Both the position numbers and the translations under genes were made by a program. The notes under the pieces are model-generated. The model was not told the origin of the DNA. It worked only from the letters and a program-made list of their open reading frames with translations, and ran no database searches. Source: Symsagittifera roscoffensis (Eukaryota; Xenacoelomorpha; Acoela; Convolutidae). From it: a DNA stretch of 64,000 nucleotides. Where the stretch lies: the NCBI RefSeq assembly GCF_963678635.1, contig NC_087068.1, positions 30,506,318 to 30,570,317 of the forward strand, in the 5' to 3' direction. This document shows, piece by piece, positions 45,975 through 55,272 of this stretch (within the stretch, counting starts at the first letter, position 1; each line of letters starts with the position of its first letter).

Positions 45975-46023
45975 TTCAATGCTTTCTTAAACTATTTAAT
46001 AAGTTTAATCTAAAAAACTATTT

Positions 46024-46080
46024 AATCTAAAAAACAAAGCACCTGTAAAACCGGAATGGAAATGGATGTGTAGAAATTAC
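46024..46080. repeat. 57-bp target site duplication, right copy
   Basis: Exact match to 42361-42417. The terminal repeat of PLE1 resumes after it to about 46150. Confidence 0.88.
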
Positions 46081-46178
46081 AAAAAATGTATAAAAACTAA
46101 CATTAAAAAGAATATAAAAATAGCGTCAGTTAAGACCCGAGTTAGTCATGTGTTTAAAACAAACGGACTTAAAAAACC

Positions 46179-48728
46179 TCACAACTTGACTGTGAGGTAC
46201 CGCTGCCGGTATTCCTCGCGCGTGTTGAGGGCAGGTCTTCTCCTCGAAATATAAAGCGCTTCTAAGGTCAAAAGTTTATTCGTGTCTAAGCATCTGTCTA
46301 AAATTCTCGCCTCAACTGCAGCCTTGTCTGCTCCGCATTCCTTTAGATGACTACATAACGGTGCAGAGTCCCTAAGGTGTTCAATTTTTCGGGTGATCAG
46401 GTGTCGGACGGTCTGTCCAACATAGCAGGATTTGCATCCTGGACAACATATCTCATAAACCACCCTACTCGTCAAATACCTAGGGAAATCTGTTTTCAAA
46501 GTGGGAAGACAGGTTCTGAGTTTGCGGATCGTGAATATTGTAGAAATACCACAAATTTGCAGCCTTTTCGCGAAAATATCAGACACTTTTCCTCGATACT
46601 GGAGCCGGATAACTGGTTCCTCGATACTTTCAGGCTTTTTTGAATTGGTCGTTGCTTGTGTGGTCGTGTCCTGGTTTTCCTTGATTTTAAGAAGAGAATC
46701 TGTCACTATGGTTTCATAAAAAGCCGGAGAAAACTGATTTGCTTCCCAATCATTTTTTGCTTTCCTCAAACCTTTATCAAAGGCCTCCCAAGTGGAAGTG
46801 GAGTGATCAATTCTGTGCAAAGTGCCCTGAACAATGTTCCTCTTGTATTTTGTTGGCGCACAGGCGTGAAACCCAAGGGTGAGTCTAGTGTCTGTAGCTT
46901 TGCTGTACCATTCTGTGCTGATAGTACGGCCGGACTGTCTAATAAGCATATCGAGAAAAGGAAGCGTCCCATTGAGCTGTAATTCTATTGTGAACTCCAA
47001 ATTTGGATGTAGCGTATTCACATATGATAACAGGCGATCAATCTCAACAACCTTGACCGAACGCAGGATGTCCTCTACGTACCTGCCAAAATTTTTTGCT
47101 TTAGGTCTGGACGATACTGCACCGCAACCACAATTCCAATAATTATCATCCATACCTTTGAGCTGGCGGATGGTTAAATTGGTGCATTTAAGATGAAACC
47201 ATCGGTCACAGTCATCACAGCAAATAGAAAAACCTTCATCCAGGACCTCCAACATGCACGTGCCACAGGGATAGCTGTCTTTTGAACCATTGCTGTTGAA
47301 GTTATCAGGTGGTTGTCTGCTGATTCTCTCTTCGAAACTTTTCATCCAGATATTGGCAAGAATGACTGCTAAAGAAGAACCCATCGCTACCCCATCAGTT
47401 TGGATATACCATCTGCCATCACACATAAAATAAACGTCTGTAACCGCCATTCTCATGAGATCTTTAAAAGTTTCTTTATCAACAGGAGGAAGTTCCTCCG
47501 AATTATAGAGAATATCTGCTGCTAACTCGATCGACTCTAGGACAGGGACGTTGGTATAAAGGCTCTTGACGTCGAGAGAAACAATAACTTCGTCTTCCTC
47601 TAAACTCACCTCCATCAAGTCACGTTTGATATTGATAGTAGACGTCTCTATTTTGGCTTTATCAAACCATTTACTCAACTGGTTGGTAAGATTCTCGTAA
47701 GATTCTCATAACTTTCAAACCCGGGAGAGACAGAACTGGACGGAGAGGTGTTTTCTGTTTATGTACTTTCGCCAGGCCATACAGTCTCGCCGGCTGAACA
47801 CCCGTAGATCTGCATTTACTGTATAAATCGGATGAGATCTTCCCCGCACGAACTAGTGACATGAGGTTTCTATTGAACGTCGACTCAATCGCAATTAAAG
47901 CATCCTTCTTTCTAGAATCATCGAAAGGCTTGAACTGTTCTCCATTCAGAACTTCTAAGAGTCGTTCGCTATAATCTCCGGCAGACATCAAACAGTAGCC
48001 AGCACCCTTATCAAAAGGGACCGCCTTCAACTTGTTCTTTTTGAGATATAAGGTAACCATTTTTACTGCGCGGTCAGGCCTCTGTCTCTTCATCTGCTTG
48101 AGATAACCAACAGTCAACGCGTTTACTTCGTTCATAGCAGCAATATTTGAGTCATCATTTTTCATTTGAGCCAGTACTTTGTCGATATCTGCCAAAAAAT
48201 GCATCTCATTGAATTGGTCCAGAACAGGGTGCTTGGGACCCAATAAAAGCAGATCAATAACATACTTCGGTGGCTCCAAATCACCAATAATTTTGACAGT
48301 ATTTCCCACAGATCTCAAGGGTTTTTCCTGTTCGGCAGCCAGTGCCACAAGTTTTTTGTTGTGTCTATCATGAATAGTAAGGCGTCCCCCCTACGCGAAT
48401 GCCAAGCAACAGAGAGAAGTAAATAATCTGTGCATTTTTCTTTCAGAAGTTGTCGGGCGTTGCGTAACTGGTCCGATCTCATGATCATTGTCCGGTGTGC
48501 TTCCGACACCAATTGTCTTAGTTGTCTTCTTTGAAAGTTATGGACCATTGTTGCCTCAAAGCAACCATTTTCAGGAATACGAAACTTGAGGAAGCGGGGA
48601 ATTAAGTCATTGCTCAGACACTTTTTCAAAAATAAAATACAATGTTGACAATTTGTCGCTTTTAACAAAGCCGCTGTGTAATCCAAATAAATCTTCCAAA
48701 TCCCGTCTTGCTGTAATATCTTCTTCAA
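46179..48728 (-). pseudogene. PLE1 reverse transcriptase with inserted PHD finger and GIY-YIG endonuclease
   Basis: About 840 codons in three pieces: 48728-48315, 48348-47671 and 47678-46179. Frame changes fall near 48330 and 47675; an 11-bp direct duplication (GAGAATCTTAC twice) marks the second. The N-terminal helical region is followed by RT: FDKGAGYCLM, GLAKVHKQKTPLRPVLSLPG, SLDVKSLYTNVP, DGVAMGSSLAVILANIW. Then comes a PHD-type C4HC3 zinc finger (47124-47267) and only then the catalytic box, which reads YVED rather than YVDD (47070-47081). The C-terminus is a GIY-YIG nuclease: VVYEICCPGCKSCYVGQTVRHL and LLTLEALYISRRRP. The altered active site and the two frame changes argue that this copy is dead. 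Confidence 0.85.
47124..47267 (-). other. PHD-like zinc finger inserted in PLE1 RT
   Basis: Residues C-GT-C, then ICCDDCDRWFHLKC, then YWNCGC reproduce the PHD order C4HC3, with the last pair as CxC. It lies between the GVAMGSSLA block and the YVED box of the RT. PHD fingers usually read histone H3 tails. Confidence 0.75.
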
Positions 48729-48763
48729 AAGTTTAAAAGGGATAACACAGATTGATATGTAGA

Positions 48764-48961
48764 CAGTGGTAAAAACGGCAGATCAATGTAAAATAAATTC
48801 CAGAAACGTTTTCGACATAAAAGTCATCATCAGCCAATCTAAAAAACAAAGCACCTGTAAAACCGGAATGGAAATGGATGTGTAGAAATTACAAAAAATG
48901 TATAAAAACTAACATTAAAAAGAATATAAAAATAGCGTCAGTTAAGACCCGAGTTAGTCAT
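48764..48961 (-). repeat. PLE1 5' terminal repeat
   Basis: 198 bp, nearly identical to the split 3' repeat. Contains the ribozyme-like core and ends at GAGTTAGTCAT, directly before PLE2 sequence. Confidence 0.82.
48803..48835 (-). ncRNA. Hammerhead-ribozyme-like core in PLE1 5' repeat
   Basis: Same sequence as at 42328-42360: CTGATGAT, stem GAC/GTC, GAAAACGTTTC. Confidence 0.5.
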
Positions 48962-49198
48962 CTGACTCAAAGATCTGAAAAATGAGAAACGTGTCTAAAA
49001 AGGCTTTAAAACTTTTTAACCAATCAAATTTGAACAACTCTAATTACATAATATAATTACGTGATCATGAAAATAAATTTCCTGTAAGTTTCTGAGATTT
49101 TTTAGTTTTTTGTTCTTTCTGTTTATAAAATTTCGATTTGCGAACATTTTTGATCCTGACATGTCAGTTTTTTAACTTTTAGCCATGTTATACATAGA

Positions 49199-51780
49199 CT
49201 ATAATTTTAGTGTTAATTCCCGGCTCCTGAATTCATCGCGTGTGTTGATCTTCGGCCTCTCCCTCCAAATATGCAAAGCCTCTAGTAGTGTCAGTAGCTT
49301 ATGAGTGTTGGCTGTTTGGGATATAATCTCTGACTTCAGCTCAGCAGTACCGCCTACCTCCTTATTACATTCTAACAAGTGTTGTCCTACTGGGGAGTCC
49401 CCTTTGCGGTGTTCATCGACCCTCGTGGCTAAATGTCGGACTGTCTGACCGACATAGGTGGAGTTACATCCACTACATGTAAGCTTGTACACCACTTTGG
49501 ATCTCAGTTCACGAGCAAAGGAAGTTTTGAGGGATGGCAAGCATGTTTTCATTTTTCTTGTTGTAAAAATTATTTGTGCCCCGAATATTAGCCGAACCTT
49601 TGCAGCAAACAGTTGAGATGGATCGCCTCTATATTGCATTGTAAGAAGGGGTGGTGAGTCTTTCAACCATTTATCATTTCTCGGTTCTGATGCCTTCACC
49701 TCTAAATTTTTCTTTCCCTCAATGATTTTGTTAAGAGTTTCATACACTACCCTGTCAGACCAATTTTTCGGATATTGATTTTCAATCCATTGTTTCCGAT
49801 TTTTTTTTCCAATGCCTTGGTCAAAATACTCCCATGTTGAGGTACTTCTGAAAACCCTATGAACCGTCCCTTCAATAATGTTTCTTTTGTACTGCAAAGG
49901 TGCGCAGCCTCTGAAATTTACAATGGTGCCGGTATCAGTGGGTTTTTAATACCAACCACATGTGACCTTTTTTGCTGAATCCACGTTGACATTTAAGTCC
50001 AAAAAGGCCAAATTACCGTTACTATCGAGTTCTTCTATGGTGAACTGCAAGTTTGGATGCAACTTATTGGCAGCCTCGAGAACTACCCCAGGATCACCCT
50101 TGACCGTTCTAACTATGTCGTCCACATATCTTAGAAAAACTTTAACACCATTGACAGTCCGATCTGCTTCCTGTTGTTTTTTGCAAGTCATGCAATACCA
50201 TACTGTTTCAGCGATGTCTGCGTACTCGGATTCCAATATGTTACCACACCCTAAGTGGTACCCATTCAAACCAGCTTCGCATTCTACTCCTTTTGTCCGA
50301 TATGTCACCTTTTTCTGACATCTAGGGCACACTTCCTTGTTACCCTCACTTAGCACAGTCAATTTTGGTACTTCTTTCTTTAATGCAGGTTCGTATTCTT
50401 TCAGCCACAAATTAGCCAATATTACTGCAAGTTTACCTTACTCACTGCCAACTTCATTAGTTTTTTCATAGTCTTGCGAGATGTTTCCGGAGGGTTGACT
50501 TGCTCATATAACCTCCTCAGGGCTATTTCGTTCGCTTCCTTGAGCGGGACATTAGTGTACAAACTCTTTACATCAAGGGAGATTATACTCTCGTCAGAGT
50601 CCAACTCAGTTTTCTCCAAGATCTCCCTGGCCATTTGAGTGTTCGTTTCTATGTTTGCCCCCTCAGTTTCATAAAAGTACTTTGCCAATGTTTTATTTAG
50701 GTTGTCATATGAGCTACCAGGTAAAGAAAGGACGGGACGAAGTGGTGTGCCTTGTTTGTGTACTTTTGCTAATCCATACAGTCTAGCCGACTGCGCTCCC
50801 GTTGATCTCAACCTATTATACATCGCTTCGCTAATCTCGTCCTTTTATTTCATGGCGAGTAATTCTATGTTTATGTCTTTTTCAATTTTCATAATCACGC
50901 TGTCTGTCAGATTCTTCCTCTCATTAAATTTTTCTGCCTGTAATAAGTCTTTCAGTTTTTTCTCATATGTCTCCTTTTTCATTACACAAAAACCCACCCC
51001 CTTATCAAATGGCACTGCCAGAAGACCGTTGTCCTTCAATTACTTTTCAACACCTTTGTCAGAGGGGGTTTGTTTCACATTATTAGCATATCTGTTTGCA
51101 GCTGCTTCAATCTCACATAATTTTTCTCCGGGTATTTTATTTAACTTCAGTTCAGACAAAAACCCATCAATGTCAGCAAGGAAGTGAATTTCCTTGAATT
51201 TGTCTCGTACCGGATGTTTTGGTCCAAAATTTAAGACTTTCCGCACCCAAAGCGGCAAAATCACTTCATCTAAAATTCTAACTGCCCTTTCATCCAAGTT
51301 TTTTAATGTTCTATCCTGTCTTTGCGAAAGTTTTTCAAGCTTTCTCTTGTGTCGGCTTATCAGGTTATTGACACTACATCTTGCTTGCCGGTTCAGATAG
51401 AATATTACCGAAGGCCACCACTTCTCATCTATACCCCTTCTCACTACCTCTCTTGCTTTTACTAGGTTACCCGATGCCTTGGCCCTATCCGCACTTGCCT
51501 GGCTTAGCTCAGATCTCAAGAGTCTCAGTTGGAAGCTGTGCACCGCTTGATCTGAAAAAACACCGTTATCAGGCACGCGAAACCGTAAGAAGTCTGGTAT
51601 AATGTCGTTATCGAGACATTTTCTCAGAAATTTAATTCTCAGGAAACTGCTATTAAATTTGTTAAAATGTTTTAAATAATCTAATGCAAGTTTCCAAGTG
51701 AGTTTTCTTTTCAAGCACATTCTAAGGAGTGGTGGTGGCAGCAAAATTGCGGTCATCTGTTCTTTGCAGGCCACGAGCAC
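49199..51780 (-). pseudogene. PLE2 reverse transcriptase-endonuclease, copy 1
   Basis: One long coding region with in-frame stops near 51040, 50845 and 49946 and one frame change near 50420. Recognisable parts: N-terminal LPPPLLRMCLKRKLTWKLAL and NDIIPDFLRFRVPDNG; GPKHPVRDKFKEIHFLADID; PFDKGVGFCVM; RLYGLAKVHKQGTPLRPVLS; SLDVKSLYTNVP; then a jump from AVSKVN straight to LAVILANLWLKEYE, so about 55-58 nt with the AMGS block are missing; then a zinc finger (50183-50329), intact RYVDDIVRTVKG, and a GIY-YIG nuclease (NSTYVGQTVRHLATRVDEH, LLTLLEALHIWRERP). The missing RT block makes it inactive. Confidence 0.83.
50183..50329 (-). other. PHD-like zinc finger inserted in PLE2 RT
   Basis: CPRC, then VECEAGLNGYHLGC, then VWYCMTC, placed as in PLE1 between the LAVILANLW block and YVDD. 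One ligand of the second pair is changed to Gly. Confidence 0.65.
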
Positions 51781-51835
51781 TTAAACTCATGTGGCACTCA
51801 GCAAAGAAAAAACAGCCACAACAAAATCTTACCCC

Positions 51836-52471
51836 TTATTGGTCGTTCGGTTCCGGCTGGAAGTTGCCAGCCAACACCTGCGCTCTCCGCGCCTTTGCCA
51901 TGCGGCGTCCCTGCGATGGTTTCTTGGTCTGGGCCCGTATCCTTGAGAAAATGCCTGGCAGGTGGTCTCGATGGGACAGCACCACCCGTAGTGACTTCAA
52001 CTCCAATTCACTTGACTGGTGCAGTTGAAGATACTCTCTGAGGACCGCAGGATTCTGTCTCTTCCTTCTAGAGATAAGGCTACCAGTTGTTTTTATGACG
52101 ATTATCTCTGTCTTCCGCAGATCCTCAAAAATATCGGGAGTGCCCGTTCTCCTGCAGTAGACAATGCCACTAATTTGTCTTCGCTTTGATTGTAAATACG
52201 CCAGTAGTTCATCAAGTGGGCAGGGCGTATAGTTGTTCGTGCGATGTGAGGATATGCTGTTGTTCAGCACGTCGTGCCAGATAATAATCTGCTTACTGGC
52301 CAGAGGTTGCAGTTCCAATAAAACTCGTAAATCCTTCCCCATGTTCAAGGTATTGGGGTTCAAAGAAAGGCCGGGGACTGCGTAGACCTTCTGCTGCGCG
52401 TCTCTCCGTTCCTCTTGCTCAAGATCTATCAGGCTGTGATAAAGGGAGCTGGCAGCTACAATCATAGCCAT
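51836..52471 (-). CDS. PLE2 ORF1, conserved accessory protein, SGNH-like layout
   Basis: 211 codons, intact, upstream of the RT ORF with a 55-nt gap. The N-terminal half reads VYAVPGLSLN, then DLRVLLELQ, IIIWHDVLNNSI, DELLAYLQ, ISGIVYCRRTGTPDIFEDL. Order (PG, LL, hydrophobic strand ending in a polar ND-like turn, helix, second strand) resembles SGNH/GDSL hydrolases, but the catalytic residues are not clear, so I give this only as a resemblance. The C-terminus is basic (RRMAKARRAQ) and may bind nucleic acid. A second copy is at 56380-57014 and a diverged homologue in PLE3 (53091-53564), so this is a real second gene of the group. Confidence 0.7.
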   Translation of the reverse strand: MAMIVAASSLYHSLIDLEQEERRDAQQKVYAVPGLSLNPNTLNMGKDLRVLLELQPLASKQIIIWHDVLNNSISSHRTNNYTPCPLDELLAYLQSKRRQISGIVYCRRTGTPDIFEDLRKTEIIVIKTTGSLISRRKRQNPAVLREYLQLHQSSELELKSLRVVLSHRDHLPGIFSRIRAQTKKPSQGRRMAKARRAQVLAGNFQPEPNDQ

Positions 52472-52499
52472 TTTAACTCAAACACTACTGATATTATGA

Positions 52500-52975
52500 A
52501 CAAAAAATGATAATAAAATTATGTTCAAAAAGAGAAATTTTTTTTTCGAACTAATGACTGTTTTCCTTAAAGGAATATAACAGTTTGCTTATAGCTTATC
52601 GCTAAAAAGGGTTAGAATTTAACAAAAATGGTTATAAGAAATTTAAAATTTTATTTCAAACGTTTTCGCACATTCTGTGCATCATCAGGATTAAAGTATT
52701 TTTAACAATATTTACAAAACGATCAAAGATCTGAAAAATGAAAAACGTGTCTAAAAAGGCTCTAAAATGTTTTAACTAATCAATTTTGAACAACTGTAAT
52801 TACATAATTTAATTACGTAATCTAGAATAACATTTTCCTGTAAATTTCTGAGATTTTTTATTTTTTTGTTCTTTCTGTTTATAAAATTTCGATTTGGGAA
52901 CATTTTTGATTCTGACATGTCAGTTTTATAACTTTTAGCCATGTTATACATAGACTATAATTTTAGTGTACTCTG
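52500..52975 (-). repeat. PLE2 copy 1 5' terminal repeat
   Basis: Nearly identical to 57040-57497 and partly to 48966-49215. Ends at TATAATTTTAGTGTA, where PLE3-associated sequence begins. Confidence 0.8.
52658..52689 (-). ncRNA. Hammerhead-ribozyme-like core in PLE2 copy 1
   Basis: CTGATGAT, then a perfect 4-bp stem GCAC/GTGC with loop AGAAT, then GAAAACGTTTG. Confidence 0.55.
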
Positions 52976-53090
52976 TCTATTTCGAAGTATTCAAAGCAAA
53001 ATTTCGAAAGTCAAACTATTCAAAGTTGAACAGATTTTAAAAACCAAAAACTAGAATTGAGTATTTGAAAATCACCAAATCTCGTTTATA

Positions 53091-53564
53091 GCAGAAAAAC
53101 GTCAATTGGTGGTGTGTCACGGCATCATCAATAATTCTATCAACAGCCACCGCATAAACAATTACAGATCTTAAACTGCAGAGGAAATGACAGAAATTTT
53201 GAAGACACTGACAAATATCAGCGCAATTGTATACTGTCAGAGAAACGGTACACCAGATTTCAGGAACCAGCTGATCAGCTCGGGTTTTCTTGTCTTTCCT
53301 ATTACGAGGTGACTCATTTCAAAGATGAAGAGAAGAACGGAGCTGATGAACGAATATCAGGTACTGAACCAGGACGTCCAGCTAGAGCTAGCGTCATTGC
53401 GGTTTGTGGTCGAACACTGAGGCAACCTCCAGCTGTACGGTCGAAGTTTCGTTCAAACACGAAAAAGAAATCGCAAACAAGAAGGAGGTGCAGAAAAGAT
53501 GGACAGAGGCGAAAAAACTGTTGGGCCAACTGACGAGGTGGCTTCAACGGAGAGGGTCAGTTAA
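53091..53564 (+). pseudogene. PLE3 ORF1 relic
   Basis: One frame with three internal stops reads RQLVVCHGIINNSINSHR, TEILKTLTNISAIVYCQRNG, TPDFRNQLISSGFLVFPITR, LASLRFVVEH and a basic end. It lines up over its length with PLE2 ORF1 (IIIWHDVLNNSISSHR, ISGIVYCRRTGTPDIFEDL, LKSLRVVLSHR). It starts within the homology, its N-terminus being lost. Confidence 0.72.
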
Positions 53565-53623
53565 AATTGTGTTATTTAAGTTGCTTTGTTTGACGTGACG
53601 TTTATTCCTCGTGGACTACAAAA

Positions 53624-55250
53624 CAATGAGCACTGTCGTACTCCCACCTCCAATCTTTATTTGGTTTTTAAAAAAGAAACTAATTTGGAAAATAGTCCGT
53701 GATTATAAGTCGTCTAGAAATTCGTCTACAAAACGACATTATACCTAATTTTTTGATGTTCAGGGTACTTCAGCCTTCGGTAATGAAATACTTAAGTCTC
53801 AGGGGACAAAGACAAACAACAACAGTCAAAGAGACCCATCAGAAGAAGCTGATGAAACTAACAGAAAGGCAAGACCGACCAACTCTAGGGAAGCAAAGTG
53901 AGGGTTCAGTAAAAGCTCTTGATGATATTGAATAACCATATTGGGTGCAACAAGTGTTGGCGTTAGGGCCGAAACATCCCGTCAGGGATAAATTTAATGA
54001 AACACACTTTCTTGCTGATAATGACATCTTTCGATCGGATCTCAAAAATCGTAAAGTCCCTGGGGAGGCCCTTTGTGAGATCGAAGCTGTGGCAAAAGTC
54101 TATGCTAAAAGGGTGGAACAAGGGTGGACAAGGGCGTTAAGAAGACCCGAAAATATCTGAAGAGTATTGGATTAGCTGCGGTACCATATGACAAGGGCGT
54201 GGGTTTTTGTGTAGTGAGGAAGGACACCTATGAGAACAAGTTGTTTGATACATTAGATTCAAATCAATTCGGCGAGAGTAAAGGAACATGTAATGCGATT
54301 ATTTTGAAGATAGAAAGAAACATCAATAAGGAAGTGTTTGCTATGAAAAAAAGACGAAATAAGTGAGAAGCTCTACAAAAGGATAAGGTCTACTGGGGCA
54401 GCGCGCCGGGTTTTATGGGTTGGCGAAGGTGCATTAAAAAAATAACCCATTAAGACCGGTCCTCTCCTTGCGTGGTAGCTTTTCTTATAACTTGAACAAG
54501 GTTTTTTTCGATAAAACTGAGGGCGCAAACATCAAAACTAACTCACTAGAAGCGAGAGAAATCTTAGAGAGCATTAATCTTGAGTCCAATGAAAACTTGA
54601 TATCTCCTGATGTGAAGTATCTGTATACAAATGTTCCACTTAAAGAAGCAACACACATTGCTCTGAGTAAACTGTATGAGTAAGATGAACCACCATCAAT
54701 TGCTAGGAAAACCATGAAGAGAGTGTTGAACATGGCAGTTAGTCAAGTCCATTTCAAGTGCAAGGCAACATGGTACGTTCAATAAGATGGTTTGGCCATG
54801 GGGGTATCTCTTGCCGTTCTTTTAGCAAATTTTTGGCTGAAGCAGTACAAAACTGCACTATTGAGGGATATTTTCGAAATGTTTTTGCCGAAAAAGATCT
54901 TAGCAAAATATGCCCCGAGTGCAATAAGAATGTCACATGTCACGTACAGGTCAAAAATTGAAGAATGTGAACACTGTTTGAACTGATATCATGTAAAATG
55001 CGGTGATATATCAGATGATGATGATCGAAATATAAGTGAAACCGTTTGGTACTATAGAAAATGCATCGCGATCAGCGAGGAAATTAAGTCAGTGCAGCAA
55101 GCTAATTCAATTCTCCGTTACGTTGACGAACAGTGAAGGCTGATCCTGAAAAGATGCTACGGGCTTGAAACTTACTACATTCAAACTTACAGTTCACAAT
55201 GGAGACACCAAACACAAACGGGAAATTGGCACTTTTGGATTTAAAAATTA
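53624..55250 (+). pseudogene. PLE3 reverse transcriptase relic with zinc finger
   Basis: Starts MSTVVLPPPIFIW (53624), matching the PLE2 RT N-terminus. Later pieces: NDIIPNFLMFRVLQ, GPKHPVRDKFNETHFLADND, PYDKGVGFCVV, DVKYLYTNVPLKEA, then WYVQ.DGLAMGVSLAVLLANFWLK, so the RT block lost from PLE2 is still here. The zinc finger follows (54911-55064), then LRYVDEQ. Many stops and frame changes; inactive. Confidence 0.75.
54911..55064 (+). other. PHD-like zinc finger inserted in PLE3 RT
   Basis: ICPEC, then EECEHC, YHVKC and VWYYRKC, over one frame change. Position is the same as in PLE1 and PLE2; the first Cys of the last pair is Tyr. Confidence 0.6.
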
Positions 55251-55272
55251 GTGTTGACAAAAGCAGGAAAAG

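Larger units (their letters stand above)
42418..46023 (-). mobile_element. APE-type LINE inserted in PLE1 3' terminal repeat
   Basis: About 3.6 kb with ORF1 (zinc site, coiled coil, RNA-binding-like end) and ORF2 (endonuclease, RT). The 3' tail next to the left duplication is a short repeat, CAATTTACCAATTTACC on the minus strand. It appears nearly full length. Motifs resemble CR1/Jockey-like LINEs; exact clade not determined. Confidence 0.85.
42289..48961 (-). mobile_element. Penelope-like element PLE1 (interrupted by a LINE)
   Basis: PLE1 is bounded by direct repeats of about 198 bp: 48764-48961 at the 5' side, and 46150-46024 continued by 42417-42289 at the 3' side, split by a LINE. Between them is one RT plus GIY-YIG coding region (46179-48728). 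Repeat sequences flanking the gene in this way are characteristic of PLEs. The whole unit sits inside a PLE2 terminal repeat. Confidence 0.82.
48962..52975 (-). mobile_element. Penelope-like element PLE2, copy 1
   Basis: The minus strand runs: terminal repeat with ribozyme-like core (52500-52975), ORF1 (52471-51836), RT plus GIY-YIG ORF (51780-49199), then a second partial terminal repeat (49198-48966) that shares AAAGATCTGAAAAATGA and TAGCCATGTTATACATAGAC with the first. The 3' repeat is interrupted by PLE1; its other half is at 42254-42288. Confidence 0.82.
52976..55272 (+). mobile_element. Penelope-like element PLE3, copy 1 (3'-truncated)
   Basis: On the plus strand: flank, ORF1 relic, RT with zinc finger. 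It stops at GCAGGAAAAGTA where PLE2 copy 2 begins in opposite orientation; the missing continuation is present in copy 2 of PLE3 (58350-58500). Confidence 0.75.

Noticed and set aside
46856-47142. Plus-strand frames opposite the PLE and caspase coding regions
   Set aside because: They mirror real genes on the other strand and have no domain signal.
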